From Verrucomicrobiota bacterium (GTDB lineage Bacteria; Verrucomicrobiota; Verrucomicrobiia; Opitutales; Opitutaceae), in assembly GCA_030601755.1 (NCBI GenBank), contig JAUWBF010000011.1, positions 1-64,000 of the forward strand: a DNA stretch of 64,000 nucleotides, in the 5' to 3' direction. The notes beneath the pieces were generated by a model. That model searched no databases. It was not told the DNA's origin and was given only the letters and a program-made list of their open reading frames with translations. This document shows, in pieces, positions 22,946-32,163 of the stretch. How positions within the stretch are numbered: the first letter of the stretch is position 1; every line of letters begins with the position of its first letter. Both the position numbers and the translations under genes were made by a program.

Positions 22946-24196
22946 TCAGTCGAAGATGACGCGGAAGTCGGGGAGGCGGGACCGGGCTTTTTGGTGCGCG
23001 ATGTGGGCCTTGATGATCTCGCGCAGCTCGGCGCGGGCGTCGGGGCTTTCGAGGCCGGCGAGGGTGGATTGCAGGGATCGGGTCAGAGGACGGATGTCCT
23101 CCAGCACGTCCTCGACCCGCGGAGGGACGTCGCTGAAGAGGTCCGCGAAGCGGGCGACGGCACCAAAGCGCGGGGAATGCGCGATGGAGGCGACTTCCTC
23201 GTGGAGGTCGCCGATTTGCTCGTGCAGGAGGGTGATGTAGACGGCGAGCTTCTCGTCGGTGAGACGGTCGAGGTCGCCTTCCTCGCGGTGAATCCAGGCG
23301 AGCTCCAGGCGGAGCAGGGTGTGCAGGTCGCCTTGTTTGTAGGCGGTGGTGAGCTCCTGCATGAGGTGGTGCTTTTGCTCGCGCAGCGCGGGGTCGGTCT
23401 CGAGGTCGGGGTGCAGGACTTTGGCGAGTTGTTTGTAGATGGTGGCGACGGTGCGCTTGCGGGTTTCCTCGGCCTCGCGGGCGAGGGTTTGCGGGTCGGG
23501 CGCGGGGGGCTGGTTTTGGCCTTTGCGTTTGCGTTTAGGCGGCGGGGGCTCGTCGAAGCAGGGGTGGTCGCCGAAACCGTCGGCTTCCATCTGGCGTTCG
23601 AGTTCCCGCTGGATTTCGTCGGGGGTCATGCCGGCGCGGAAGTTTGCGGGGTCGAGGCCGGCGTCGCGGATCATCTCGGCGAGGAAGGGCGGGAGGTCGC
23701 CGTCGGGGTTCGGGGCGTCGTCGTGTTCGTCGGCATCGCGGGCGCGGGCAGCCTGGGCGCGTTCGTCGAAGTGCCGGATGAGTTTCTTGATGTCGGGATC
23801 GTCGACGCGGGGTTCGTGTTGGAGTATCTCGAAGAGCTGGGTTTCGAGGATGTCGGTGAGAGCGTCGCGTTGGCGGGGGCCGAGGCCCTTGGGCGCGTGG
23901 AAGTGGACGGCGAGGTGGCGGACGAGGGTCTTGCGCAGTTCGTGCTGGCGTTGCTCCTCGGGGTGGATGTGGGCGAGGTAGTCGGCGAGGAAGGTTTCCC
24001 AGGCGGTGGTGACGCGTTGTTGGCGGGCGCGCAGGGTTTCGATTTCCTTGAGGAGCTTGCTGAACTTTTTCTGGTTGCGAGTGAGGGCGTGGGCGGGTCG
24101 GCCGCCGGTGAGGCGCACGCTCATGGGCTGGGCGCTGGCGAGGCCGTCGCCGGCGAGGTCAAGGGGGAGCGAGGCTTGTCTTTCGGAGTTCGCCAT
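22946..24196 (-). CDS. J-domain-like protein
   Basis: The 416-residue soluble protein has an HPD tripeptide (262-264) in the context IYKQLAKVLHPDLETD, followed by a helix LMQELTTAYKQGDLHTLLRL, which is the J-domain helix II-HPD-helix III layout. The N-terminal half is helical and charged (RNQKKFSKLLKEIETLRARQ) and there is a Lys/Pro-rich linker near 218-235. It would act as a co-chaperone stimulating a DnaK-type Hsp70, but the client is unknown. The ATG at 24196 is chosen; upstream in-frame sequence is a repeat. Its last 35 codons are duplicated at 21597-21702. Confidence 0.75.
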   Translation of the reverse strand: MANSERQASLPLDLAGDGLASAQPMSVRLTGGRPAHALTRNQKKFSKLLKEIETLRARQQRVTTAWETFLADYLAHIHPEEQRQHELRKTLVRHLAVHFHAPKGLGPRQRDALTDILETQLFEILQHEPRVDDPDIKKLIRHFDERAQAARARDADEHDDAPNPDGDLPPFLAEMIRDAGLDPANFRAGMTPDEIQRELERQMEADGFGDHPCFDEPPPPKRKRKGQNQPPAPDPQTLAREAEETRKRTVATIYKQLAKVLHPDLETDPALREQKHHLMQELTTAYKQGDLHTLLRLELAWIHREEGDLDRLTDEKLAVYITLLHEQIGDLHEEVASIAHSPRFGAVARFADLFSDVPPRVEDVLEDIRPLTRSLQSTLAGLESPDARAELREIIKAHIAHQKARSRLPDFRVIFD

Positions 24197-24270
24197 GAAG
24201 GTGTCGACGCAAGCGGAAGGCGGGGTGGTGGCGCAAGCGCGGATACGCGGGGGCGGGCGCGGGGATCGGA

Positions 24271-24292
24271 GCACAGGCAGGAATGCCTGTGC
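24271..24292. repeat. CAGGAATG-core palindrome
   Basis: GCACAGGCA and TGCCTGTGC surround the GGAA core. It belongs to the same family as 24332-24355 and 52471-52545, and 41 bp of sequence separate it from the next copy. Confidence 0.6.
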
Positions 24293-24331
24293 CACGGGGG
24301 GGCGGTGCCTGGGGCGGAGGGCGTAGTTTCG

Positions 24332-24355
24332 GAACGGACAGGAATGTCCGTTCTC
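24332..24355. repeat. GAACGGACAGGAATGTCC palindrome
   Basis: GAACGGACAGGAATG followed by TCCGTTCTCC. The same sequence occurs twice, inverted, at 52471-52545. Here it sits just downstream of the tex stop codon. Confidence 0.65.
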
Positions 24356-24363
24356 CTAACGGG

Positions 24364-26745
24364 CTACTTCTTCTTGTTCAGCGCGGCGCTGAACCAGTCG
24401 TTGTTGAGAGACTGGGACGCGGCGGGGCGGGCGGGGGCGGCGGGGCGGGGAGCAGAGCCGCCCGACGGCCGGCCCAGCGGTCCGGCCCTACCTCCAGACT
24501 TGGCGCCGATTTGCGGGGCGCTGCGCATGGAGAGGGCGATGCGGTTTCTTGCAAGGTCGACCTCGGTGACGGTGACCTGGACCTTTTGGCCGGGTTTCAC
24601 GACTTCGGCGGGATCTTTGACGAAGTTGTCGGCGAGCTGGCTGACGTGCACGAGGCCGTCCTGGTGGACGCCGACGTCGACGAAGGCGCCGAAGGCGGTG
24701 ACGTTGGTCACGATGCCGGGCAGGCGTTGGCCGGGGCGGAGGTCCTCGGGCTTGTTGACGGATTCGTCGAAGGCGAAGGCCTCGAACTTTTCGCGGGGGT
24801 CGCGGCCGGGCTTGGCGAGCTCGGCGACGATGTCCTTGAGGGTGGGCAGGCCGACGGTGTCGGTGACGTAGTTCTCGAGTTTGATCTTGGCGCGGAGCTT
24901 GGCGTCCTTGATGAGGTCGCCGACGGTGCAGCCGAGGTCGGCGGCCATTTTTTGGACGATGGGGTAGGACTCGGGGTGGACGGCCGAGGCGTCGAGGGGA
25001 TTAGCGGCGTCGCGGATGCGCAGGAAGCCGGCGGCTTGCTCGTAGGCCTTGGGGCCGAGGCCGGAGACTTCGAGGAGTTCGGCACGAGAGGTGAAGGCGC
25101 CTTTTTCGTTGCGGCGGGCGACGATGGCGGCGGCGCTGCGGGCGTTGAGGCCGGAGACGTAGGAGAGGAGTTGTTTGGAGGCGGTGTTGATCTCGACGCC
25201 GACGCCGTTGACGCAGGAGATGACGGTGTCGTCGAGGGAGCGTTTGAGGCCGATCTGGTCGACGTCGTGCTGGTATTGGCCGACGCCGATGCTCTTGGGG
25301 TCGAGCTTCACGAGTTCGGCGAGCGGGTCCATGAGGCGGCGGCCGATGGAGACGGAGCCGCGCACGGTGAGGTCGTGGTCGGGGAACTCTTCTCGGGCGA
25401 CCTCGGAGGCGGAGTAGATGGAGGCGCCGGACTCGTTGACCATGACGATGGTGATGGAGGCGGGGAGCTTGAGGCCGCGGATGAAGGCCTCGGTCTCACG
25501 GCCGGCGGTGCCGTTGCCGATGGCGATGGCCTCGATCTTGAAGTGCTCGATGAAGCCGCGGACCTTGTCGGCGGCCTCGACGGCGTGGCGGTCGGGGTAG
25601 ATGACGTCGTGGTGGAGGAGTTTGCCCTGGCGATCAAGGAGCACGGTCTTGCAACCGGTGCGGAAGCCGGGGTCGAGCGCCATGACGGCCTTCTGGCCGA
25701 GGGCGGGGGCGAGGAGGAGTTCGCGGACGTTTTCGGTGAAGATTTTTATCGCGTCGACGTCGGCCTGCTTCTTGGACGCGAGGCGGAACTCGGTCTCCAT
25801 GGCGGGGGCGAGTAGGCGTTTGAAGGCGTCGGCGATAGTGAGGCGCATCTGCGCGGCGCAGCCGGCGGCGGCGGGCTGGAGGATGAGGCGCTCGAGCTCG
25901 GCGAGGGCGAGGGTCTCGTCGACGGTGATGCGCATCATGAGGAAGAGTTCTTTTTCGCCGCGACGCATGGCGAGCAGGCGGTGCGAGGGGCACTTGGCGA
26001 GGGGCTCGGACCACTCGAAGTAGTCTTTGAACTTGGCGGCCTCGGTTTCCTTGCCGCTGAGAACCTTGGAGGAGACGACGGCGGTTTCTTTGTAGAGGGT
26101 GCGGAGCTTTTCGCGGGCGGCGGCATCGTCGGAGATGCGCTCGGCGAGGATGTCGCGCGCGCCGGCGAGGGCTTCGTTGGCATCGGCGATTTTTTGCACG
26201 GTGTTCTTGCCGTCGTCGGGCGTGTATTCGCGGCCCGAATACTCGGAGGCGGCGGCCTGGATGGCGTCGGCGGTGGTGGCGGGGTCCTGCGCCCAGATGA
26301 GTTCGGCGAGGGGCTCGAGGCCCTTCTCGCGGGCGATGGTGGCGCGGGTGCGTTTCTTGGGGCGGAAGGGAAGGTAGATGTCCTCGAGCTTGGTGAGGGT
26401 CTCGGCGGCGTTGATGGCCTTTTCGAGGGCGTCGGTGAGGAGGTTGCGTTCCTTGAGGGACGAGAGGATGGCGGCGCGGCGGTCGTCGAGGGCGGCGAGT
26501 TGTTCGAGACGGTCGCGGATGGCGGTGATCTGAACCTCGTCGAGCTCGCCGGTGACTTCTTTGCGGTAGCGGGCGATGAAGGGAACGGTGGCGCCTTCCT
26601 TGAGCAGCTGGGCGGTGGCGGCGACCTGCTGGACGCGCACGCCGAGTTCCTGGGTGATGCGCAGGACGTGCTCGGAGTTGAGGTGGATGTTGGCGGCCGG
26701 GGCGGCGGCGGACGAAAGGGGGGAGGGGAGGGCTTCGGTGGACAT
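24364..26745 (-). CDS. tex: Transcription accessory protein Tex
   Basis: The 793-residue protein has the complete Tex layout: an N-terminal helical domain (TVPFIARYRKEVTGELDEVQ), a YqgF-like RNase H-fold (VMALDPGFRTGCKTVLLDRQ), a helix-hairpin-helix part (CVNGVGVEINTASKQLL, SGLNARSAAAIVARR) and a C-terminal S1 RNA-binding domain (GIVTNVTAFGAFVDVGVHQD, DGLVHVSQLAD). Tex binds RNA and the transcription machinery. The C-terminal tail is an Ala/Gly/Pro-rich extension. The ATG at 26745 (MSTEALPSP) is chosen since the upstream frame is repeat-rich. It stands alone. Confidence 0.96.
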   Translation of the reverse strand: MSTEALPSPLSSAAAPAANIHLNSEHVLRITQELGVRVQQVAATAQLLKEGATVPFIARYRKEVTGELDEVQITAIRDRLEQLAALDDRRAAILSSLKERNLLTDALEKAINAAETLTKLEDIYLPFRPKKRTRATIAREKGLEPLAELIWAQDPATTADAIQAAASEYSGREYTPDDGKNTVQKIADANEALAGARDILAERISDDAAAREKLRTLYKETAVVSSKVLSGKETEAAKFKDYFEWSEPLAKCPSHRLLAMRRGEKELFLMMRITVDETLALAELERLILQPAAAGCAAQMRLTIADAFKRLLAPAMETEFRLASKKQADVDAIKIFTENVRELLLAPALGQKAVMALDPGFRTGCKTVLLDRQGKLLHHDVIYPDRHAVEAADKVRGFIEHFKIEAIAIGNGTAGRETEAFIRGLKLPASITIVMVNESGASIYSASEVAREEFPDHDLTVRGSVSIGRRLMDPLAELVKLDPKSIGVGQYQHDVDQIGLKRSLDDTVISCVNGVGVEINTASKQLLSYVSGLNARSAAAIVARRNEKGAFTSRAELLEVSGLGPKAYEQAAGFLRIRDAANPLDASAVHPESYPIVQKMAADLGCTVGDLIKDAKLRAKIKLENYVTDTVGLPTLKDIVAELAKPGRDPREKFEAFAFDESVNKPEDLRPGQRLPGIVTNVTAFGAFVDVGVHQDGLVHVSQLADNFVKDPAEVVKPGQKVQVTVTEVDLARNRIALSMRSAPQIGAKSGGRAGPLGRPSGGSAPRPAAPARPAASQSLNNDWFSAALNKKK

Positions 26746-26884
26746 GGAAAAGGAAAGGGGCGAGTCCAACCGTTGAGGCGGGCGGGGCAAGGGACTTTTT
26801 GGGGTAAAGTCCGGGCAAAAAAACGCCGCCGGACGGATGGGGCGGCGGCGGGTGGGGAGGGCGGAAGAAGGGGGGACGTGGCGG

Positions 26885-26909
26885 CCAGCGCCGTAACCGG
26901 CGCTGCTAC
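26885..26909 (-). repeat. GTAG-headed REP-like palindrome at the mscS stop
   Basis: On the minus strand it reads GTAGCAGCGCCGGTTACG then GCGCTG. The TAG of the head is the stop codon of the MscS channel gene, the same situation as at the WYL gene. Confidence 0.65.
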
Positions 26910-27793
26910 GGGGCGGGGGATGACGAAGGTGCGCGGGTGTCGGTCGGCGGCGCGGGCAGTTCCTTCACGTAGAGGTCGCGCTGGGGGTAGGGGATCTCGA
27001 TCTCGTGGCGTTTGAGGGCGTGCCAGATGGCGAAGTTGACCTGGCTGCGCAGGCGGCTGGGACGGTCGTAGAGGGTGCTGCTCCAGATGCGCAGCTCGAA
27101 GTTGAGCGAGGAGTCGCCGAAGCCCATGAGGAAGGCCACGGGTTGCGGGGACTTCAGCACGTCGGGGCAGGCGGCGGCGGCTTCCAAGAGGGCCCTCTCC
27201 ACGACGGCGGGATCGCTGCGGTAGTGCACGCCGACGGGGATCTTGAAGCGCACGCGGTTGTCGTTGTGGCTGAGGTTGGTGACGCGGCTGGAGGCGAACT
27301 CGGAGTTGGGGACGATGATGTTGATGTTGTCGTTGGTGAGCACGGTGGTGCTGCGCACGCGGATGCCGACGACCTGGCCCTCGAGTCCGCCGACCTCGAT
27401 GCGGTCGCCAACCTTGATGGGGCGCTCGACCAGGAGGATGATGCCGCTGACGAAGTTGTCGGCGATGTTGCGCAGACCGAAGCCGACGCCGAAGGAGATC
27501 GCGCCGAGGGCGAGGGAGAGCATGCCGAGGTTGAAGCCGGGGAGCATGACCGGCAGGGCGACCAGGACGCCGACCAGCAGGATGAGGTAACCGAGCAGCG
27601 TGGTGATGGCGACGGACACGCCATGGTTGAGCCCGACGCGGGGGAGCAGGCGTTCGCGCAGGGCGCGCATGGCCAGTCGCTCCAGCAACCAGATGACGAG
27701 CAACATCAGCAGGCCGGTGGCTATGGACAGAAGCGAAACCCGCAGGCCGCCGAGCGCGAACTCCCTTTGCATGAGCTGCATGAACGTGTCCAT
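26906..27793 (-). CDS. Small-conductance mechanosensitive channel (MscS family)
   Basis: The product (295 residues from the ATG at 27793) has three N-terminal membrane segments (VSLLSIATGLLMLLVIWLL; ITTLLGYLILLVGVLVALPV; the pore helix LGMLSLALGAISFGVGFGLR). The MscS beta domain follows (LLVERPIKVGDRIEVGGLEG, IIVPNSEFASSRVTN), then a C-terminal alpha/beta part. It releases solutes during hypo-osmotic shock in the inner membrane. A start at 27817 (MLGQHAWRMD) is an alternative and would include a tandem 13-bp repeat. It is divergent from arsR and ends in the TAG of a REP element. Confidence 0.9.
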   Translation of the reverse strand: MDTFMQLMQREFALGGLRVSLLSIATGLLMLLVIWLLERLAMRALRERLLPRVGLNHGVSVAITTLLGYLILLVGVLVALPVMLPGFNLGMLSLALGAISFGVGFGLRNIADNFVSGIILLVERPIKVGDRIEVGGLEGQVVGIRVRSTTVLTNDNINIIVPNSEFASSRVTNLSHNDNRVRFKIPVGVHYRSDPAVVERALLEAAAACPDVLKSPQPVAFLMGFGDSSLNFELRIWSSTLYDRPSRLRSQVNFAIWHALKRHEIEIPYPQRDLYVKELPAPPTDTRAPSSSPAP

Positions 27794-27795
27794 GC

Positions 27796-27821
27796 GCCAA
27801 GCATGCTGGCCAAGCATGCTG
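27796..27821. repeat. Perfect tandem 13-bp repeat
   Basis: GCCAAGCATGCTG occurs twice head-to-tail (27796-27808 and 27809-27821). Each unit contains the palindrome AGCATGCT. It lies directly upstream of the chosen mscS start, in the mscS-arsR intergenic region, and could be an operator or a replication slip. Confidence 0.6.
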
Positions 27822-27881
27822 GCGATTGGGGCGCTGGGCAATGTCCGTGTGACGTTTTCGCGACCGAGAGGAAAGGGCTTG

Positions 27882-27897
27882 ATCAATATTCCTTGAT
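27882..27897. promoter_or_regulatory. Probable ArsR operator
   Basis: ATCAA TATTCC TTGAT is a perfect ATCAA-N6-TTGAT dyad 18 bp upstream of the arsR GTG start. Inverted repeats of this form are known operators of ArsR repressors controlling acr3-type arsenic operons. Location and sequence suggest autorepression of the arsR-acr3 operon, relieved by arsenite. Confidence 0.7.
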
Positions 27898-27915
27898 GGG
27901 AATGTAGTTTCCGGC

Positions 27916-28296
27916 GTGAAGCTCGTGCAAATCTACCAATGCCTGTGCGACGAGACGCGTCTGCGGTTGCTCAACCTGCTGTTGCGCGGGCCGCTCTGCG
28001 TGTGTCATCTGCAGTCCGCGCTGGACGAGCCTCAGGTGAAAATTTCCAAGCATCTGGGCTACCTGAAGGCGCGTGGTCTGGTGACCGCGCGGCGTTCGGG
28101 TAACTGGATGATCTACGCGCTGCCGTCGGAGCGGGTGCGCTCTCCGGAGCTAAGGGCCAATCTCGCGTGCCTGCAGGACTGTGCGGCGGAAAGCGCGGTC
28201 TTTCGTCGTGATTTGGCGCGCCTGGACAAGCTGGATCTGGCCTGCGCGCCGGTTGGCGCCGCACGCGCCTCGAAGGGGTGCGATTGCGATTGGTGA
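27916..28296 (+). CDS. arsR: ArsR-family arsenite-responsive repressor
   Basis: The 126-residue protein is a winged helix-turn-helix ArsR/SmtB repressor: LVQIYQCLCDETRLRLLNLL, then the recognition region CHLQSALDEPQVKISKHLGY and wing KARGLVTARRSGNWMIYAL. C28 and C30 (CVC) match the arsenite-binding pair of classical ArsR. A further cysteine pair closes the protein (CDCDW). The start is GTG at 27916. It heads the arsenic operon and would bind the dyad at 27882-27897. Confidence 0.93.
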   Translation: MKLVQIYQCLCDETRLRLLNLLLRGPLCVCHLQSALDEPQVKISKHLGYLKARGLVTARRSGNWMIYALPSERVRSPELRANLACLQDCAAESAVFRRDLARLDKLDLACAPVGAARASKGCDCDW

Positions 28297-28305
28297 TACA
28301 CTTTT

Positions 28306-28785
28306 ATGGACAACGAAAACGAAATGACATCCTCGATGAAACTCTCGGAGCTGCGCGCCGCGCTGGCGGCTTCCGGAGAGCTGCCGATCACCGTCGTCTG
28401 GACGGACGGCGAGCCGATCGAGGCGCATTTCCATGTGACCGAAGTGGGTCGGGTGCAGCGCGACTTCATCGATTGCGGCGGGACGTTGCGCAGCGTGGTC
28501 ACATGCCTGTTGCAGACGTGGGTCGGCGACGATGTCGATCATCGCATCACGACGACCAAGCTGCTGAAGGCGCTCGATGCGGCAGCTCCGGTGCTGCGCG
28601 GCGAGGACTTGCCGGTGGAGCTGGAATACGAGGCCTGCAATGTGGTGCAGCTCAAGGTCGTCTCCGCCGCGATCGAGGACGGTTTGCTGGTCGTGCGTCT
28701 CGGCAAGAAGAACACCGACTGCCTGGCGAAGGATGTCTGCCTGCCGGCTTCGTCGTGCTGCGAGCCGGGCTCGGGCTGCTGCTGA
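28306..28785 (+). CDS. DUF6428 family protein of the arsenic operon
   Basis: The 159-residue protein resembles DUF6428 proteins, repeatedly found between arsR and arsC in Bacteroidota and Verrucomicrobiota arsenic operons (ELPITVVWTDGEPIEAHFHV, QTWVGDDVDHRITTTKLLKAL, LPVELEYEACNVVQ). The function is unknown. The C-terminus is cysteine-rich (LPASSCCEPGSGCC), suggesting thiol binding of arsenite or metal. It starts 9 bp after arsR; later in-frame ATGs (MTSSMKLSEL) are possible starts. Confidence 0.85.
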   Translation: MDNENEMTSSMKLSELRAALAASGELPITVVWTDGEPIEAHFHVTEVGRVQRDFIDCGGTLRSVVTCLLQTWVGDDVDHRITTTKLLKALDAAAPVLRGEDLPVELEYEACNVVQLKVVSAAIEDGLLVVRLGKKNTDCLAKDVCLPASSCCEPGSGCC

Positions 28786-28824
28786 AAACCCTCCCAGCAC
28801 ACGCCTCTATCCCTCCAACTAAAC

Positions 28825-29274
28825 ATGAGTTCTAAAAAACCCATCATCCTGATTCTTTGCACCGGCAACTCGTGCCGCAGTCACCTCGCGGAGGGCATGC
28901 TGCGCTACTTTGCGGGCGACCTGTTCGAGGTGTGCAGCGCGGGCTCCAAGCCGGCCGGCTATGTGCATCCGCTGGCGATCAAGGCCATGGCTGAGATCGG
29001 TATCGATGTCTCGGCGCACACGTCCAAGCACATGAACGAGTTTCTGAATCGAAAGGTCGAGACGGTCATCACCGTCTGCGGCAACGCCGATCAGGCCTGT
29101 CCGATCTATCCGGGACAGCTCAATCGCCATCACTGGCCGTTCGAGGATCCGGCGCATGCGACGGGCTCGGAGGACGAGGTGCTGGCGGTGTTTCGCCGCG
29201 TGCGAGACGAGATCAAGCGGGTGTTTGGCGCCTACGCGGACGGTCGTCGTGACGCGTTGAAGGCGGGCAGCTGA
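28825..29274 (+). CDS. arsC: Arsenate reductase, low-molecular-weight phosphatase type
   Basis: The 149-residue enzyme has the phosphatase-type P-loop CTGNSCRS near the N-terminus and later cysteines in the [13 protein letters not shown] segment, the layout of thioredoxin-coupled ArsC. It reduces arsenate to arsenite for export by Acr3. The DPA of [13 protein letters not shown] marks the catalytic aspartate loop. It lies 39 bp after the DUF6428 gene and 12 bp before acr3. Confidence 0.95.
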   Translation: MSSKKPIILILCTGNSCRSHLAEGMLRYFAGDLFEVCSAGSKPAGYVHPLAIKAMAEIGIDVSAHTSKHMNEFLNRKVETVITVCGNADQACPIYPGQLNRHHWPFEDPAHATGSEDEVLAVFRRVRDEIKRVFGAYADGRRDALKAGS

Positions 29275-29286
29275 CCGGTCTTGGCC

Positions 29287-30336
29287 ATGAGCGACTCACT
29301 GGCGGGCAGGTTGTCCTTTCTCGATCGTTGGCTGACGGCGTGGATTTTCCTCGCGATGGCGGTGGGCGTGGCGCTCGGAAGGTTTGCGCCGGGTCTGGCG
29401 GAGTCGCTGGCTTCGTGGAGCGTGGGCACCACTTCGATCCCGATCGCGGCGGGCCTGATCCTGATGATGTATCCGCCTCTGGCGAAGGTTCGCTACGAGG
29501 GCTTGCCCGAGGTGTTTCGCAACCGGAGGGTGCTGGGTCTGTCGTTGCTGCAAAACTGGCTGGTGGGCCCGGTGCTGATGTTTGCGCTGGCGGCGATTTT
29601 CCTGCGGGATCAGCCCGAGTATTTCGCCGGGTTGGTGTTGGTGGGCATCGCGCGCTGCATCGCGATGGTGATCGTGTGGAACGATCTGGCCGGAGGCAGC
29701 CGCGAGTATTGCGCGGGGTTGGTGGCGGCAAACGCGTTGTTTCAGGTCTTCACGTTCGCGCCGTTGGCCTGGTTGTTTCTGAAAGTGCTGCCGCCGCTGG
29801 TCGGTGTCGACCTCGGGTCACTGGATCTTTCCTCGATCACGATCGCGAGCATCGCGAAGAGCGTATTCGTTTACCTCGGGATCCCCTTCATCGCGGGCTG
29901 GCTGACGCGGGTGGTGTTGCGACGCGGAGATCGCGCGCGGTGGTTTGACGAGTCGTTCCTGCCGGCGATCAGTCCGGTCACTCTGGGCGCGTTGCTGTTC
30001 ACGATCGTGGTGATGTTCAGCCTTCAAGGGGAGCAGGTGCTGGCGCGTCCGCTGGACGTGTTGAGGATCGCTTTGCCGCTGGTGGTGTATTTCGGCCTGA
30101 TGTTTGCGGGCACGTTCTGGATGAGTGTGCGGGCTGGGGCGGACTACTCCAAGGCGGCGACGCTGGGTTTCACCGCGGCGGGCAACAACTTCGAACTGGC
30201 CATCGCGGTCGCCGTCGGGGTGTTCGGGCTGACCTCGGGGGCGGCCTTCGCGGCGGTGGTGGGGCCGTTGGTCGAGGTGCCGGCGCTGATCGCTCTGGTC
30301 GCGGTGGCGCTGCGCTGGAGGCGTCGAGTGGCGTGA
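29287..30336 (+). CDS. acr3: Arsenite efflux transporter Acr3
   Basis: The 349-residue inner-membrane protein has about ten hydrophobic segments and the ACR3 signatures: [33 protein letters not shown], and [20 protein letters not shown] with the essential cysteine in [10 protein letters not shown], plus [20 protein letters not shown]. It exports arsenite using the proton-motive force. The ATG at 29287 is preferred over a TTG six bases upstream. It is the last gene of the arsenic operon. Confidence 0.95.
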   Translation: MSDSLAGRLSFLDRWLTAWIFLAMAVGVALGRFAPGLAESLASWSVGTTSIPIAAGLILMMYPPLAKVRYEGLPEVFRNRRVLGLSLLQNWLVGPVLMFALAAIFLRDQPEYFAGLVLVGIARCIAMVIVWNDLAGGSREYCAGLVAANALFQVFTFAPLAWLFLKVLPPLVGVDLGSLDLSSITIASIAKSVFVYLGIPFIAGWLTRVVLRRGDRARWFDESFLPAISPVTLGALLFTIVVMFSLQGEQVLARPLDVLRIALPLVVYFGLMFAGTFWMSVRAGADYSKAATLGFTAAGNNFELAIAVAVGVFGLTSGAAFAAVVGPLVEVPALIALVAVALRWRRRVA

Positions 30337-30391
30337 GATTGGTCGGGAGCTTGCGGCCGGGCCGGTTTGCGGAGATGCTGCCTCCTTACGC

Positions 30392-30994
30392 ATGCAACTG
30401 AACATTCCCGAGGGCGATTTCGCCGGTTATATCTTCGATCTCGACGGCACGTTGATCAACACGATGCCGCTTCATTACCGGGCCTGGGACCGGGCGCTGC
30501 GTGAGGAACACGGACTGAAGGAGACGCTCAACGAGGATCTGTTCTATTCGCTCGGCGGCGTGCCGACCGTGCGGGTGGCCGAGCTGATCGGCAAACACTA
30601 CGGTCTGATGCTTGATCCGCTGGCGGTGGAGCACACGAAGGAGCGGATGTTTCTGGAGATGCTCGACCGGATCGAGCGCATCGAGCCGGTGGTCGCGTTT
30701 GCTCGCAAGGCGGCGTTGACGCATCCCGTGTCCATCGCCACCGGCGGCATGCCCGAGATCGCGGTGCCGGCGATCGAGGCGGCCGGGCTGGGAGATTTGT
30801 TCAAGATCATCGTCACGCCGCGCGACGTGGCCCCGGGGCGCGGCAAGCCCGCGCCGGACATGTTTCTGTTGGCTGCCGAGAAGATGGGCGTGCCGCCGGA
30901 GAAGTGCCTGGTGTTCGAGGACGCCGAGCCGGGCGTGCTGGCCGCGCTGGCCGCGGGCATGCAGGTGGTGCGCGTGCCGAGCCGTGTGATCTGA
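30392..30994 (+). CDS. HAD-superfamily phosphatase, beta-phosphoglucomutase-like
   Basis: The 200-residue protein has HAD motif I (IFDLDGTLINTM), a cap domain, motif II (IATGG), motif III lysine (GRGKPAPDMFL) and motif IV (VFEDAEPGVLAA). It resembles YqaB-like fructose-1-phosphate/beta-phosphoglucomutase-type phosphatases. The substrate cannot be told from sequence. It stands between acr3 and hisC with its own gap of 55 bp. Confidence 0.88.
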   Translation: MQLNIPEGDFAGYIFDLDGTLINTMPLHYRAWDRALREEHGLKETLNEDLFYSLGGVPTVRVAELIGKHYGLMLDPLAVEHTKERMFLEMLDRIERIEPVVAFARKAALTHPVSIATGGMPEIAVPAIEAAGLGDLFKIIVTPRDVAPGRGKPAPDMFLLAAEKMGVPPEKCLVFEDAEPGVLAALAAGMQVVRVPSRVI

Positions 30995-31067
30995 GCCGGC
31001 GCGAGAGGGCGCAGAGATTCGGCTTTAGCGGCGCGGGGAAACGGTGTTGGCTGCGGGTTTTCCGCCG

Positions 31068-32162
31068 ATGAAACTCACCGATCTCGTCAACCCCAGCGTG
31101 CTCACCCAGCCGGTCTATGAGCCGGGCCGTCCCATCGAGGAAGTCGCCCGCGAGCTCGGCCTTGATCCCGCCGGCATCATCAAGCTGGCCTCCAACGAAA
31201 ACCCCTTCGGCCCGTCGCCCAAGGCGGTGGCCGCCGCGACCGAGGCGCTCAAGCACGGCGAGCTGTATCCGGACGGCGGATGCTACGTGCTGCGGCAAAA
31301 ACTGGCCGCGCGCCACGCGTTGGCGGCGGACCAATTTGTGATTGGCAACGGGTCCAACGAGATCCTTGAGCTGCTCGGGCACGTCTTCCTGCGGCCCGGC
31401 GACGAAGTGGTCATGGGCACGCCGGCCTTCATCGTCTACAAGCTCGTGACGCTGCTCTTTGGTGCGAAGCCGGTCGAGGTGCCGCTGGTCGACCACAAAC
31501 ACGACCTCGCCGCGCTGGCCGCCGCGGTCACGCCGCGCACGAAGCTGGTATTCGTGCCCAGTCCCAACAACCCCACCGGCACCGCCAACACGCAGGCGGA
31601 GCTGCTGGCCTTCGCGCGTTCGCTGCCGGAGCACGTCGTGTTCGTCTTCGACGAGGCCTACGCGGAATATCTGGACGCGCCGCCCGATCTGCGCCCGTTG
31701 ATCGCCGAGGGGCGCAAGGTGATTTGCCTGCGCACGTTTTCCAAGATCTTCGGTCTGGCGGCGCTGCGCGTTGGTTATGGCTACGCGAGCGCCGAGCTGG
31801 CGGGCTTGCTCAACCGCGTGCGCCAGCCCTTCAACGTGAACGCCATCGGACAAGCCGCCGCGGTAGCGGCGCTCGACGACGGCGAGTTTGCCGCGCGTTG
31901 CGCCAAGGCCAACCGCGAGGGACTGGCGCGACTGGAGGACGGGCTGCGCGGGCAGGGGCGCGAGTTTGTGCCCAGCGTGGGCAACTTCATTCTCGTGAAG
32001 GTCGGCGACGGCGCGGCGGTGACGGCCGCCCTGCAAAAGCGCGGGGTGATCGTGCGTCCGGTGGGCGGCTACGGCCTGCCCCGGTGGATTCGCGTGACCG
32101 TCGGCACGCCCGCGCAGAACGAGCGTTTGTTGACCGAACTCGCCGCCGTGGTGGCGGCCTGA
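31068..32162 (+). CDS. hisC: Histidinol-phosphate aminotransferase
   Basis: The 364-residue PLP-dependent class II aminotransferase has ASNENPFGPSPKAV near the N-terminus, GNGSNEILELL, PNNPTGTANT, the aspartate segment FVFDEAYAEY, the PLP-lysine segment TFSKIFGLAALRVGYG and the C-terminal PLPRWIRVTVG-type arginine. It converts imidazole-acetol phosphate to histidinol phosphate. The ATG at 31068 is chosen over a GTG at 31044. It converges with the TPR gene, the stop codons being one base apart. Confidence 0.95.
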   Translation: MKLTDLVNPSVLTQPVYEPGRPIEEVARELGLDPAGIIKLASNENPFGPSPKAVAAATEALKHGELYPDGGCYVLRQKLAARHALAADQFVIGNGSNEILELLGHVFLRPGDEVVMGTPAFIVYKLVTLLFGAKPVEVPLVDHKHDLAALAAAVTPRTKLVFVPSPNNPTGTANTQAELLAFARSLPEHVVFVFDEAYAEYLDAPPDLRPLIAEGRKVICLRTFSKIFGLAALRVGYGYASAELAGLLNRVRQPFNVNAIGQAAAVAALDDGEFAARCAKANREGLARLEDGLRGQGREFVPSVGNFILVKVGDGAAVTAALQKRGVIVRPVGGYGLPRWIRVTVGTPAQNERLLTELAAVVAA

Positions 32163-32163
32163 T

